DNA of 64,000 bases, from contig NZ_QFZL01000007.1 in assembly GCF_003171655.1 (NCBI RefSeq), forward strand, positions 62,001 through 126,000, given 5' to 3'. This stretch comes from Stakelama portus. GTDB lineage: Bacteria; Pseudomonadota; Alphaproteobacteria; Sphingomonadales; Sphingomonadaceae. Of the stretch, positions 17,070 to 26,833 are shown one piece after another; position 1 is the stretch's first letter; every line of letters begins with the position of its first letter. The notes beneath the pieces are model-generated. The model was not told the origin of the DNA and ran no database searches. It saw only the letters and a list, made by a program, of their open reading frames with translations. The position numbers and the translations under genes are program-made.

Positions 17070-19661
17070 GTGGCGGACAGCGATACCGAAACCTTTCAGG
17101 TTGATCTTACCAATTGCGACCGTGAGCCCATCCATCAGCTGGGGGCGATTCAGCCTTTCGGCTTCCTGATCGCATTGTCGACGGACTGGCTGATCCGACG
17201 GGCTTCGGCGAATGTGGAGGAGACTTTCGGAGTCAGCGCCGACGACATGCTCGGCACGCCGCTGTCCGAATATTTCTGTGCCCATGCCCTGCACCAACTG
17301 CGCAACCGGCTGACGGTGCTGCGCGGACCCGATGCCGTCGAACGGGTCTTCGGTGTCGCGATTTTCGCCAATCAGCCCGGCCGCCTCTATGATTTCGCAC
17401 TGCATGCGAGCGAAGACGGCATCGTCCTCGAAGGCGAGCCGAGCGAAAGCGAATCGACCAGCGACCCCGCCTCCGCGATCCGCGCGATGATGGCCCGGCT
17501 GGACAATACCACCGAACTTTCCGCCTTTTTCCGCGAAGGCGCGCGTCAGGTGCGCGCGCTGACCGGTTTCGACCGGGTTATGGTCTATAAATTCGATGCC
17601 GACGGGTCGGGCACCGTGGTCGCGGAAGCGGCGCGGGCGGGCATCGGCAGCTTCCTCAACCTGCGCTATCCGGCGAGCGACATTCCGCAACAGGCGCGCA
17701 AACTCTATCTGCGCACGCCCTTCCGCATCATCGTCGATGTCGATCAGGTGCCGGTGCCGGTGCTGCCCCAGCGCGACGAGCGCGGCGAACCGATCGACCT
17801 GTCGCTGTCGGTGCTGCGGTCGGTGTCGCCGATCCATATCGAATATCTGAAGAATATGGGCGTCGCGGCGTCGATGTCGATTTCGATCATCGTCGAAGGC
17901 AAGCTGTGGGGCCTGTTCGCGTGCCACCATTATTCGGGCGGTCGCCGCCCGGGCTTCGAACGGCGCTCGATCGCCGAATTGTTCGGTCAGATGTTCGCGC
18001 TCAAGCTGGAAAGCCGCGAGCGCAAGGAACTGTCGGCCTATGAAACCTCGGCACGCGCGACCAGCGACCGGCTGCTTGCGGCGGTCGCCGGCGATGCCGG
18101 GCTGCTCGACAATCCCGAATGGCTCGGCGCGATGCTGCAGGAAACGGTGCCGTGCGACGGCATCGCAATCTGGATCGACGGGAAACTGGCATCGAGCGGC
18201 ATGACACCGCCGCCCGAAGCCATCCCGATCATCGTCCGCCGTCTGAACGCAATGGCCGCCGGCCGTATCTTCGCCACCGACCATCTGAGCGACGTCCTGC
18301 CCTCGGCCGAACCCTATGCCGATGTGGCGGCCGGGCTTCTGGCGATCCCGATCAGCCGTTCGCCGCGCGATTATGTGCTGCTGTTCCGGCAGGAACTGAT
18401 CCGCACCGTCAACTGGGCGGGCGACCCCCACAAGCCTGCGCAGCTCGGCCCGCACGGCCCCCGCCTCACCCCGCGCAAGAGCTTCGAGCTATGGGCACAG
18501 GAAGTGCGCGGCCGATCCGAGCCGTTCAATGAAGCCGAACAGCGCGTGGCGGAAATGCTGCGGGCATCGCTGATCGAAGTGGTATTGCGGCTCAACGACG
18601 ATGCGCAGGAGGAGCGCCGCCTCGCCTCCGAGCGGCAGGAACTGCTCATCGCCGAACTCAATCACCGCGTGCGCAATATCCTCAGCCTGATCCGCGGACT
18701 GGTTCGCCAGTCGCGCGATCCCGCCGTGTCGGCCGCAACCTATATGGGGCTGCTCGAAGGGCGGATCGAAGCGCTGGCGCGCGCGCATGATCAGATCACC
18801 CAGGACAATTGGAGCCCGGCACCGCTCGCGCGGATCATCGATACCGAAGCCGCCGCCTATCTGGGTACGCGCGCGGGCCGTGTCGATCTCGACGGGCCGA
18901 TGGTGATGCTGCGTCCGCGCGCCTTCACCACGCTCGCGCTGGTGCTGCACGAATTGATGACCAATTCGGCCAAATATGGCGCCCTGTCCGACAGCGGTTC
19001 GATACGCGTCACCTGGGATCTCGACGATGCCGGGGATTTGCGGATCCATTGGCGCGAGCGCGGCGGTCCCGCCGTCCAGCCGCCCCGGCGGCAGGGTTTT
19101 GGATCTACGATCATTCAGCGCTCGATCCCCTATGATCTCGGCGGGCTTGCCGAAGTGCGCTATCCCGTCACCGGGCTGGAGGCCGATTTCTGCATTCCCG
19201 CCGCTCAGGTCTCGCTCGATGGGGCGGCGGCGCCAGAATCGGGGAATCGCGACAAGAGCAGCGCCAGCGCGTTCGAAACGCCCGCAGTGCCGGAAAGCCG
19301 CCCGGTGCTGACCGGCGTGGCTTTGCTGGTCGAGGACAGCCTGATCATCGCGATGGACGCCGAGGACATATTGACGCGCATCGGCGCGCAACGCGTCGTC
19401 ACGGCCGCCAGCATCGATCAGGCAAAGGTGGAAATCGAAAACGAGCAGTTCGAAGTGGCGGTGCTCGACGTCAATCTCGGATCGGAAACCAGCATCACCA
19501 TCGCCGATACGCTGCGGGAAATGGGCGTGCCCTATATCTTCGCCACCGGCTATGGCGAACAGCTGCGCCTGCCCGACGAACATGCCGAGGCGCCGATCAT
19601 TCAGAAACCCTATACGGCAGGCAATATCGCCTGGACGCTGGGCGAACTTCTCGGGCGTTAG
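17070..19661 (+). CDS. bphP: bacteriophytochrome sensor kinase with C-terminal receiver domain
   Basis: An 863-residue red/far-red light sensor. It has an N-terminal PAS with the chromophore cysteine at about residue 16 (LTNCDREPIHQLGAIQPFG), then GAF with the PASDIP signature near residue 203, then PHY. The kinase is of the HWE/HisKA_2 type, with the phospho-acceptor histidine in LIAELNHRVRNIL (about 532). A fused receiver domain starts near residue 750 (LLVEDSLIIAMD), with phospho-acceptor Asp in VLDVNLG (about 799). The start is GTG 17070, directly after the bphO stop. The stop codon TAG is the insertion point of an IS element: TA is the target duplication and G the first IS base. Confidence 0.96.
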   Translation: MADSDTETFQVDLTNCDREPIHQLGAIQPFGFLIALSTDWLIRRASANVEETFGVSADDMLGTPLSEYFCAHALHQLRNRLTVLRGPDAVERVFGVAIFANQPGRLYDFALHASEDGIVLEGEPSESESTSDPASAIRAMMARLDNTTELSAFFREGARQVRALTGFDRVMVYKFDADGSGTVVAEAARAGIGSFLNLRYPASDIPQQARKLYLRTPFRIIVDVDQVPVPVLPQRDERGEPIDLSLSVLRSVSPIHIEYLKNMGVAASMSISIIVEGKLWGLFACHHYSGGRRPGFERRSIAELFGQMFALKLESRERKELSAYETSARATSDRLLAAVAGDAGLLDNPEWLGAMLQETVPCDGIAIWIDGKLASSGMTPPPEAIPIIVRRLNAMAAGRIFATDHLSDVLPSAEPYADVAAGLLAIPISRSPRDYVLLFRQELIRTVNWAGDPHKPAQLGPHGPRLTPRKSFELWAQEVRGRSEPFNEAEQRVAEMLRASLIEVVLRLNDDAQEERRLASERQELLIAELNHRVRNILSLIRGLVRQSRDPAVSAATYMGLLEGRIEALARAHDQITQDNWSPAPLARIIDTEAAAYLGTRAGRVDLDGPMVMLRPRAFTTLALVLHELMTNSAKYGALSDSGSIRVTWDLDDAGDLRIHWRERGGPAVQPPRRQGFGSTIIQRSIPYDLGGLAEVRYPVTGLEADFCIPAAQVSLDGAAAPESGNRDKSSASAFETPAVPESRPVLTGVALLVEDSLIIAMDAEDILTRIGAQRVVTAASIDQAKVEIENEQFEVAVLDVNLGSETSITIADTLREMGVPYIFATGYGEQLRLPDEHAEAPIIQKPYTAGNIAWTLGELLGR

Positions 19662-20420
19662 GTCGTAGACTCATAAACCCGCAGCCAGAGCCGCATTGAG
19701 GCAAGTTGGACGATAGCGAGGGAAGTTTTCGGCCTGCTTGTCGAGCGGGTAGCAACCCTGCAGAAGTGCTTCAGCTTGGAGAAAAACCGCTCGATGAGGT
19801 TGCGCTCTCGGTAAAGCCATGTGCTGAAATACGGCTTCGACCTGCGATTGGACTTCGGTGGGATATTGGCGAACGCGCCTTTGTCGCGGAGAGACGCCCG
19901 GATGCGATCGGCGTCATGGGCATTGTCGGCCAGAAGAGTGGTCCTCGCTCCAGCGCGAACGAGTAGATCATCAGCAGCTTGCCCGTCATGACTTTGGCTG
20001 GCGGTCAGACTCAGCCGGACAGGAAGACCTTGACCATCGACAACCGCGTGGATTTTGGTCGTGAGACCGCCTCGGAAACGACCGAAACAATGATCTCGAT
20101 CCCCCTTTTTGCCGTCGCGGCCTGCTGGCGGGCGCGAACCGAAGTGCTGTCGATCATCTGGATGTCGCCGTCGTGGGCAGCGGTAGTAGCATCCATCAGT
20201 CCCAGACACCCGCCTTCCGCCATCGCACGAAGCGGTTGTAACAGGTGGTTCGCCGACCATATCGTTCAGGGAGGTCAAGCCGCGGTGGCACCGGAGCGCA
20301 GCACCCAGAAGATGCCTTTCAGCACGCGGTGATCATAGACCCGGGCACACCTCGGAGCTTGTTGGGCAGAATTGGTTGGATCAGGCGCCACTCGAAGCCT
20401 GTCAGGTCGTATCGGCTCAT
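19658..20420 (-). pseudogene. frameshifted IS5-family transposase
   Basis: The start ATG 20420 gives MSRYDLTGFEWRLIQPILPN, the typical N-terminus of IS427-type transposases. The frame then breaks near RGVP (one base lost), continues as VYDHRVLKGIFWVLRSGA, breaks again at a one-base gain, and breaks near GVWD. After IQMIDSTSVRARQQAATAK it breaks at the run aaaaaggggg. The DDE catalytic part then continues to the end (RDHCFGRFRGGLTTKIHAV, LADNAHDADRIRA, LYRERNLIERFFSKLKHF). Near the C-terminus RVATR is followed by a compensating shift pair. One slip at the A/G run could be programmed frameshifting, but several others mark a dead gene. Confidence 0.85.
19661..19678 (+). repeat. left terminal inverted repeat of the IS
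   Basis: It reads ggtcgtagactcataaac. It matches the reverse complement of 20993-21010 at 14 of 18 positions and abuts TA at 19659-19660. Confidence 0.7.
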
Positions 20421-20474
20421 GCAGGCGCTGAATCATAGCTTGGTCGGCAAGCGAATGCCTCATCAGACCACTGC

Positions 20475-20903
20475 CTAATCGTACCAGATCCCAATAACTC
20501 TGTGCCCCTCGGCTACCGGACATGCCTCATATTTCACACCTTGCACCCAGCCTTCCCACGCTGCATCCGGGGTCAAATCACGAGGAAACCAATTGCGGAC
20601 CTCCTCAGCGCTGGCAGAGGTCATAATCCAAATCGTATCGGAAAAGGGCCAATCTCTTCCTGGATCATCAACACAAGTAATCTGTATCCTCACGTCGCTC
20701 ACGTCAGGCCTGTTGCGAAAATCCACGAGCAATTTGTAAAAATCTTCGGGAGCAGGTTCAGAAAGAAGGTTGCATCCAATCGAACCCACAAAGTCATTGC
20801 CATCGAAAAAATCTTCAAGACTGAGGAGTGGAGTAGGCACAGATCGTAGTTCTGGATTGCCAGCCTGCATCACTCGCTCGGTCACACGCTGTAACGGACC
20901 CAT
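20475..20903 (-). CDS. passenger protein inside the IS, family of unknown function
   Basis: A 142-residue soluble protein with no signal peptide. The recognisable core is SLEDFFDGNDFVGSIGCNLL, then RPDVSDVRIQI, then WPFSDTIWIMTSASAEEV and a final HRVIGIWYD. I know this pattern from unannotated bacterial proteins, sometimes thought of as immunity-like, but no activity is established. It is AT-richer than the chromosome around it and has no relation to transposition. It sits between the decayed transposase and the outer inverted repeat. A TATAAT overlaps the first ATG, so Met12 is a possible alternative start. Confidence 0.7.
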   Translation of the reverse strand: MGPLQRVTERVMQAGNPELRSVPTPLLSLEDFFDGNDFVGSIGCNLLSEPAPEDFYKLLVDFRNRPDVSDVRIQITCVDDPGRDWPFSDTIWIMTSASAEEVRNWFPRDLTPDAAWEGWVQGVKYEACPVAEGHRVIGIWYD

Positions 20904-20992
20904 TATATCACCGCTGATTGATCAACAATTCATTCTGTAGCCGGCTATTGTGGCAACGCCAGCGCCTGGATGAAGCTCGGCGTCCCTCCCCG

Positions 20993-21010
20993 TTTTATGA
21001 GTTTACAGCC
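20993..21010 (-). repeat. right terminal inverted repeat of the IS
   Basis: Read on the minus strand it is ggctgtaaactcataaaa. TA follows at 21011-21012. A weaker look-alike sits at about 20458-20478, just upstream of the transposase, and could be the ancestral right end. Confidence 0.65.
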
Positions 21011-21071
21011 TAGTCTGTCGCGCGCGGGAACCGGCGCATCGGAGCAGCATCGCTCCCTGCGACCCGGCGGC

Positions 21072-21446
21072 CTATTCTGCGGCTGCCACCTTTTCTCCAT
21101 CAAAGGCGCGCCGCGATTCCTCGATCGCGGCCAGGTTCTTCTGCACCCAGTCCCCCAGCGCATTGACCGGGCAGCGCAAGGAATCACCCAGCGGCGTCAG
21201 CGCATATTCGACCTTGGGCGGGTTGGTCGGATAGACGGTGCGACTGACGAATCCGTCGCGCTCCAGCCCGCGCAGCGTCAGCGTCAGCATCCGCTGTGAA
21301 ATGCCGTCGATCGTGCGTTGCAGCTCGCTGAAGCGCAACGGCCCGTCGCTCAGATTCATCACGATCAGGATGCTCCATTTGTCGCCCACCCGCGCGAGCA
21401 CTTCGCGCACCGAGGAACAGCTTCTCTCTGTGTAACGAGGTTCCAA
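21072..21446 (-). CDS. HxlR family transcriptional regulator
   Basis: A 124-residue winged-helix regulator: [71 protein letters not shown]. The Cys in ERSC is the position many redox- or electrophile-sensing HxlR proteins use. I chose TTG 21446 because AAGGAGG (21454-21460 on the opposite strand) sits seven bases upstream. The longer frame to ATG 21515 has no RBS and would start inside the palindrome at 21495-21509. It is divergent from the FMN reductase gene, which it probably controls. Confidence 0.87.
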   Translation of the reverse strand: MEPRYTERSCSSVREVLARVGDKWSILIVMNLSDGPLRFSELQRTIDGISQRMLTLTLRGLERDGFVSRTVYPTNPPKVEYALTPLGDSLRCPVNALGDWVQKNLAAIEESRRAFDGEKVAAAE

Positions 21447-21494
21447 AAATGTGCCTCCTTGCGTCGCGGACACCACCGCATCATTTGAGCGTTG

Positions 21495-21509
21495 GTTACA
21501 AATGGTAAC
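21495..21509. promoter_or_regulatory. palindrome in the HxlR / FMN-reductase divergent promoter
   Basis: GTTAC (21495-21499) and GTAAC (21505-21509) form an inverted repeat centred at 21502, within the longer match tggttac-aaa-tggtaaca. It lies between the two divergent start codons, which is where an autoregulating HxlR dimer would bind. Operator role is inference. Confidence 0.5.
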
Positions 21510-21529
21510 AGACAAAAGGATTTCAAACC

Positions 21530-22105
21530 ATGCTCAATATCGGCCTGATCGTGGGCAGCACCCGGCCCGAACGCTTTTCGGAAACAGTCGCGCAATGGGT
21601 GCAGGATGCCGCGTCGGCTCGCGGCGACATGGCGCTCACACAACTCGACCTGCGCGAAGCGGATCTGCCGTTTTTCGAAGAAACGCTGCCGCCGCTGATG
21701 AGTGGCGGGGATTTCAAGAACCCCAGGGCCGCGGCCTGGGAAGAGCGGCTCGGCGCGTTCGACGGCTTCGTCGCCACCGTCGCCGAATATAATTACGGCC
21801 CCGCCGGCGTCATGAAGAACGCGTTCGACAATGCACTCAAGGGCTGGACCCGCAAGCCGATCGCCTTTGTCGGCTATGGCGGCGTCGGCGGCGCGCGCGC
21901 GATCCAGCAGCTGCGCATCACCACCTCGGGCCTGCGCATGGCGCCGATCGGCCCCGAAGTGAACATCGCCGCAGACAGTTTCATGGCCGCACTGACGCAA
22001 GGCAAGCCGCTCGGCGACTTCGACCATCTCAATCAGGCCCTCGCCAAGCTGCTCGACGAAACCGCCTTCTGGGGCAATGCGCTCAAGGCTGCACGGGCGG
22101 CCTGA
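21530..22105 (+). CDS. NADPH-dependent FMN reductase family protein
   Basis: A 191-residue flavodoxin-like protein. The phosphate-binding loop [14 protein letters not shown] is at residues 4-17, and the family motif [16 protein letters not shown], which contacts the flavin, is near residue 86. Members reduce FMN, quinones, azo dyes or chromate with NAD(P)H, and the substrate here is unknown. The RBS aaagga (21515-21520) lies nine bases before ATG 21530. Divergence from an HxlR regulator suggests induction by quinone or electrophile stress. Confidence 0.9.
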   Translation: MLNIGLIVGSTRPERFSETVAQWVQDAASARGDMALTQLDLREADLPFFEETLPPLMSGGDFKNPRAAAWEERLGAFDGFVATVAEYNYGPAGVMKNAFDNALKGWTRKPIAFVGYGGVGGARAIQQLRITTSGLRMAPIGPEVNIAADSFMAALTQGKPLGDFDHLNQALAKLLDETAFWGNALKAARAA

Positions 22106-22113
22106 GACGCCCT

Positions 22114-22150
22114 ATGGACTCCCGCCATTCCCGCGAAAGCGGGAAAGGCG
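22114..22150. repeat. intergenic palindromic repeat
   Basis: The segment contains ATTCCCGCGAAAGCGGGAA, a short perfect hairpin (TTCCCGC / GCGGGAA) embedded in tggactcccgcc..., a form dispersed between genes in many sphingomonads. Only one copy is seen in this window. Confidence 0.5.
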
Positions 22151-22249
22151 GCCGGAGCAAGCTCCCCTCGGCCAAACGCCGAAAGCCCGCGCACCTGCCC
22201 CAATCGGCTGACTGGGACGCCGCCGAACGATCGGGCAGATGCGCGGGCC

Positions 22250-22280
22250 AGTTCCGGCCAACTGCGGGCGGGCCGGAACC
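22250..22280 (+). terminator. rho-independent terminator after the FMN reductase gene
   Basis: AGTTCCGGCC (22250-22259) pairs with GGCCGGAACC (22271-22280) with one end mismatch, and gttttgcttt follows on the plus strand. It sits between the FMN reductase gene and the convergent glycine-zipper gene and may serve both. Confidence 0.6.
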
Positions 22281-22293
22281 GTTTTGCTTTGGA

Positions 22294-22800
22294 TCAGCGG
22301 CAGCGGCGACCGTTATTGTCGCTGGCGATATCGTTGCCGATGACGGCGCCCAGGATGCCGCCGATCAGCGCGCCGGTGCTTTCGCCGGGACGATCGAAGC
22401 TCGATCCGATCAGTGCGCCGGCGACGCCGCCGATCAGCACGCCGGTCGTGCCGTCCTGGCGGTGGCAATAATAGCGACCGCCGTCACCCCGCCATACCGG
22501 GCCGTTATAATAGCCGCGGGTGTCGTAATAATTGGCATAGCGCGGCGCCGGCGCGACATAGGTGACGCGCGTGTCGCGGCGATAGTCACGCCGGTCGCGA
22601 CGATAGTCACGGCGGTCCTGACGATAATCCCGACGATAGTCGCGCCGGTCCTGCCGGTGATCGCGGCGATATTCGCGGCGGTCCTGACGGTCGTCATGCC
22701 GCTCATAGCGATTGCCGTCATGGCGCTGCGCCGATGCGGGCACCGTTGCGGCCGGGATGGCGATGGCCGAAACCAATATGCCGATTGCGAGCTTGCGCAT
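22294..22800 (-). CDS. glycine-zipper (2TM) envelope protein with Arg/Asp/Tyr repeats
   Basis: ATG 22800 is preceded by aggaggtttccc, an excellent RBS, and opens a signal peptide (MRKLAIGILVSAIAIPAATVPASAQ). The longer frame to 22872 lacks an RBS. The mature N-terminus is a run of RRDYRQD/RRDYRRD-like units, about ten copies over 55 residues. After a Tyr-rich linker comes a glycine-zipper pair (GVLIGGVAGALIGSS and GALIGGILGAVIGNDIA) like those in Rickettsia 17-kDa-type surface antigens. Likely peripheral or outer-membrane associated. The repeat tract is strongly basic and could bind LPS or nucleic acid, but that is a guess. Confidence 0.85.
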   Translation of the reverse strand: MRKLAIGILVSAIAIPAATVPASAQRHDGNRYERHDDRQDRREYRRDHRQDRRDYRRDYRQDRRDYRRDRRDYRRDTRVTYVAPAPRYANYYDTRGYYNGPVWRGDGGRYYCHRQDGTTGVLIGGVAGALIGSSFDRPGESTGALIGGILGAVIGNDIASDNNGRRCR

Positions 22801-22909
22801 GGGAAACCTCCTGTTTCGCCGCGCTCCTCCAGCTCGGCGTGTAACAAGGTAATACGCCGATTCTGCTGACACATGTCTGAATTCGGCTGTTAGCTGGCGT
22901 TCAGAAAGA

Positions 22910-23515
22910 TTACGGTGTCGTAATGGGCGGTGTAACGACGATCGTGGGATACAGCCCCCTCGCGGCCAGATCGGTCGCGATCATGGTCGCGACGACACAT
23001 TGCGCCGCCGCTGCCCCTATGCCGGGTTCCAGCCGGAACCCGTCCGCAATCGGCACCAGCTTTTGGGGTGGGGTCACCTCGCAATAACGGACAATCCCCG
23101 CTCCGATTTCGGCCGTCGCCATGCTGGCGTCGAAGATCGGGAGCGTTTCGAGCCGCCCTTGCGCTGCCAATGTGGCACGGGCACGATCGACGTCCGACGG
23201 CGCTACTTCTGACGCCGCGGGCCGGGTTGCATCGAGATAGCGTCGGGCGAGCGCATCGCTGCCGAAATCGACGCCCACCCCTCGCTTTTCAGCAACCTCG
23301 CCCGCACATAGCAGCGCTTTGTCGTCAATATCGACGCGCCCGGCATCGATGCGAAGCGTTCCCTGATCCAGACCGGTTTGCGGCTGCGATACAGCTTCGA
23401 TTGGAATACCGCACTTTTCCAGCTCGGATGCCATTGTGCCAACCGGAACCCAATCCGTTGCCACTCCGCCGGCGCAACCACTCACCAAAAGCAAGGCTCC
23501 GCCAGCGCGGAGCAT
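22910..23515 (-). CDS. putative lipoprotein cotranscribed with dnaJ
   Basis: ATG 23515 overlaps the dnaJ stop as TGATG, so it is translationally coupled to dnaJ. The 201-residue product starts [17 protein letters not shown], a short lipoprotein signal with Cys14 as lipidation site. The rest has four more cysteines (EKCGIPIEA, LLCAGEVA, VRYCEVTP, AQCVVATM) and no family I recognise. Why a lipoprotein should be in the dnaK-dnaJ transcription unit is not clear. Confidence 0.78.
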   Translation of the reverse strand: MLRAGGALLLVSGCAGGVATDWVPVGTMASELEKCGIPIEAVSQPQTGLDQGTLRIDAGRVDIDDKALLCAGEVAEKRGVGVDFGSDALARRYLDATRPAASEVAPSDVDRARATLAAQGRLETLPIFDASMATAEIGAGIVRYCEVTPPQKLVPIADGFRLEPGIGAAAAQCVVATMIATDLAARGLYPTIVVTPPITTP

Positions 23516-24633
23516 CACCCCAAAGCCGCCTTGATCTTCGAGAAAAAGCCCTGGCTCTGCGGGCATTCCTCGCCGGTTTCGATGGTACGAAATTCCTCGA
23601 GCAACTCGCGCTGGCGCTGGGACAATTTGGTCGGCGTTTCGACGTCGATCCTGACGACCAGGTCGCCGCGCCCGCGCCCCTGCAATACCGGCATGCCCGC
23701 GCCGCGCTGGCGCTGCTCGCGCCCGCTTTGCGTGCCCGGTGCGATCTTGATCCGGTGCACTTCGCCATCCAGGCCGGGAATCTCGATCTCGCCGCCCAGC
23801 GCGGCGGTGGTGAAGCTGATCGGCGCATGCGCATACAGCGTCGTGCCTTCGCGCTGGAAAATCTCGTGCCGCTTCACATGCAGGAAGATGTAGAGGTCGC
23901 CCGCCGGCGCACCGCGCGCACCCGCTTCGCCTTCGCCGGCCAGCCGGATACGCGTGCCTTCGTCGACGCCCGGCGGCACGTTGATGGTAAGCGTCTTGGC
24001 CTTTTCCACGCGACCCTCGCCCCGGCATTCGGGACACGGGTCCTCGATCGTCTGCCCCGCGCCATGACAGGTCGGACAGGCCCGTTCGACGACGAAAAAG
24101 CCCTGTTGCGCGCGCACCTTGCCATGACCGGCACAGGTGCGGCACGTCTTGGCCGATGTACCGGGCCGCGCGCCGCTGCCCTCGCACATGTCGCACATGG
24201 CGGAAACGTCGATGGTAATTTCGGTCTGCTTGCCGTCGAAGGCTTCTTCGAGGCTGATTTCCATGTCGTAGCGCAGATCCGCGCCGCGACGGTTGGGCCG
24301 GCCGCCTGCGCCGCCGCGACCGCCCATGAATTCGCCGAACACGCTTTCGAAGATATCGCTGAACGCGCCGAAATCCTGAGCGCCGCCGCCGCCCATGCCG
24401 GCCTGCTGGAACGCGGCATGGCCATAGCGATCATAGGCCGCCCGCTTCTGCGGGTCCTTCAGCACTTCATAGGCCTGGCTGACGGCCTTGAACTTGGCTT
24501 CGGAATCGGTGCACCCGCCGGTGCGATCCGGATGATATTTCATCGCGAGCTTGCGATAGGCGGTCTTGATGGTCGCATCGTCCGCCGTACGCTCGCATCC
24601 GAGCAGCTCGTAATAATCGACTTCTGTGGTCAT
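23515..24633 (-). CDS. dnaJ: chaperone protein DnaJ
   Basis: A 372-residue Hsp40 with all domains. The J-domain has HPD at about residues 34-36 (KYHPDRTGG), followed by a Gly/Phe-rich linker ([15 protein letters not shown]...). The zinc-binding region has four CxxCxG repeats (CDMCEG, CRTCAG, CPTCHG, CPECRG), then the two C-terminal substrate-binding beta domains. It stimulates DnaK ATP hydrolysis and delivers unfolded clients. It lies downstream of dnaK on the same strand with a REP pair between them. Confidence 0.97.
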   Translation of the reverse strand: MTTEVDYYELLGCERTADDATIKTAYRKLAMKYHPDRTGGCTDSEAKFKAVSQAYEVLKDPQKRAAYDRYGHAAFQQAGMGGGGAQDFGAFSDIFESVFGEFMGGRGGAGGRPNRRGADLRYDMEISLEEAFDGKQTEITIDVSAMCDMCEGSGARPGTSAKTCRTCAGHGKVRAQQGFFVVERACPTCHGAGQTIEDPCPECRGEGRVEKAKTLTINVPPGVDEGTRIRLAGEGEAGARGAPAGDLYIFLHVKRHEIFQREGTTLYAHAPISFTTAALGGEIEIPGLDGEVHRIKIAPGTQSGREQRQRGAGMPVLQGRGRGDLVVRIDVETPTKLSQRQRELLEEFRTIETGEECPQSQGFFSKIKAALG

Positions 24634-24650
24634 AAGTGCCTCACGCCAAA

Positions 24651-24727
24651 CGTCCCTCGGCTTCGCTCGGGACGAACGGAGTCATTTCACTCCGTCCGCC
24701 ATTCGGTTCGAGCGAAGCCGAGAACCG
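24651..24727. repeat. REP pair (inverted doublet) between dnaK and dnaJ
   Basis: Two inverted copies of one repeat lie at 24651-24679 and 24698-24727. The first, read on the minus strand, begins ccgttcgtcccgagcgaag. The second reads cggttcgagcgaagccgag on the plus strand. The same family occurs at 54928-55006. Such doublets fold into a long hairpin in the dnaK-dnaJ transcript and may protect the upstream dnaK message. Confidence 0.7.
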
Positions 24728-24739
24728 TTTCATGGCGTC

Positions 24740-26659
<1,920 letters not shown>

Positions 26660-26747
26660 GGTCCCTCGTTTGGCCCCCGTCTAACTAAAAATGCCTCACT
26701 CCCGTGCGCCGCTGATCGGCCGCACGAAAGCCTGTTTAACGATCGCG

Positions 26748-26775
26748 ATATAGGTGGGCTTTGGCTTGCCGCAAG
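26748..26775 (-). promoter_or_regulatory. heat-shock (sigma-32-like) promoter of dnaK
   Basis: Read on the minus strand, CTTGCGG (26775-26769) is followed after 14 bases by CCTATAT (26754-26748). This resembles the sigma-32 pattern CTTG(AA)-N-CCCATNT, spacing included. It would give a leader of about 80 bases before dnaK. Confidence 0.55.
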
Positions 26776-26833
26776 ATTGCTGACTTCCTAGGAAATCCCG
26801 ACTTTCCCGAATCGAGATGGAGTCTTGCCCCCA

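Larger units (their letters stand above)
19661..21010. mobile_element. IS5-family (IS427-like) insertion sequence carrying a passenger gene
   Basis: The ends are 18-base imperfect inverted repeats (14/18 matches) at 19661-19678 and 20993-21010, each flanked on the outside by TA (19659-19660 and 21011-21012), the duplication expected for IS427-type elements. Inside are a decayed transposase on the minus strand and an unrelated gene (20475-20903). The size, about 1350 bases, exceeds the roughly 850 usual for this group, and the excess is the passenger region. It inserted at the bphP stop codon. The right end is assigned by repeat and TA match, so it is strong but not proven. Confidence 0.75.
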
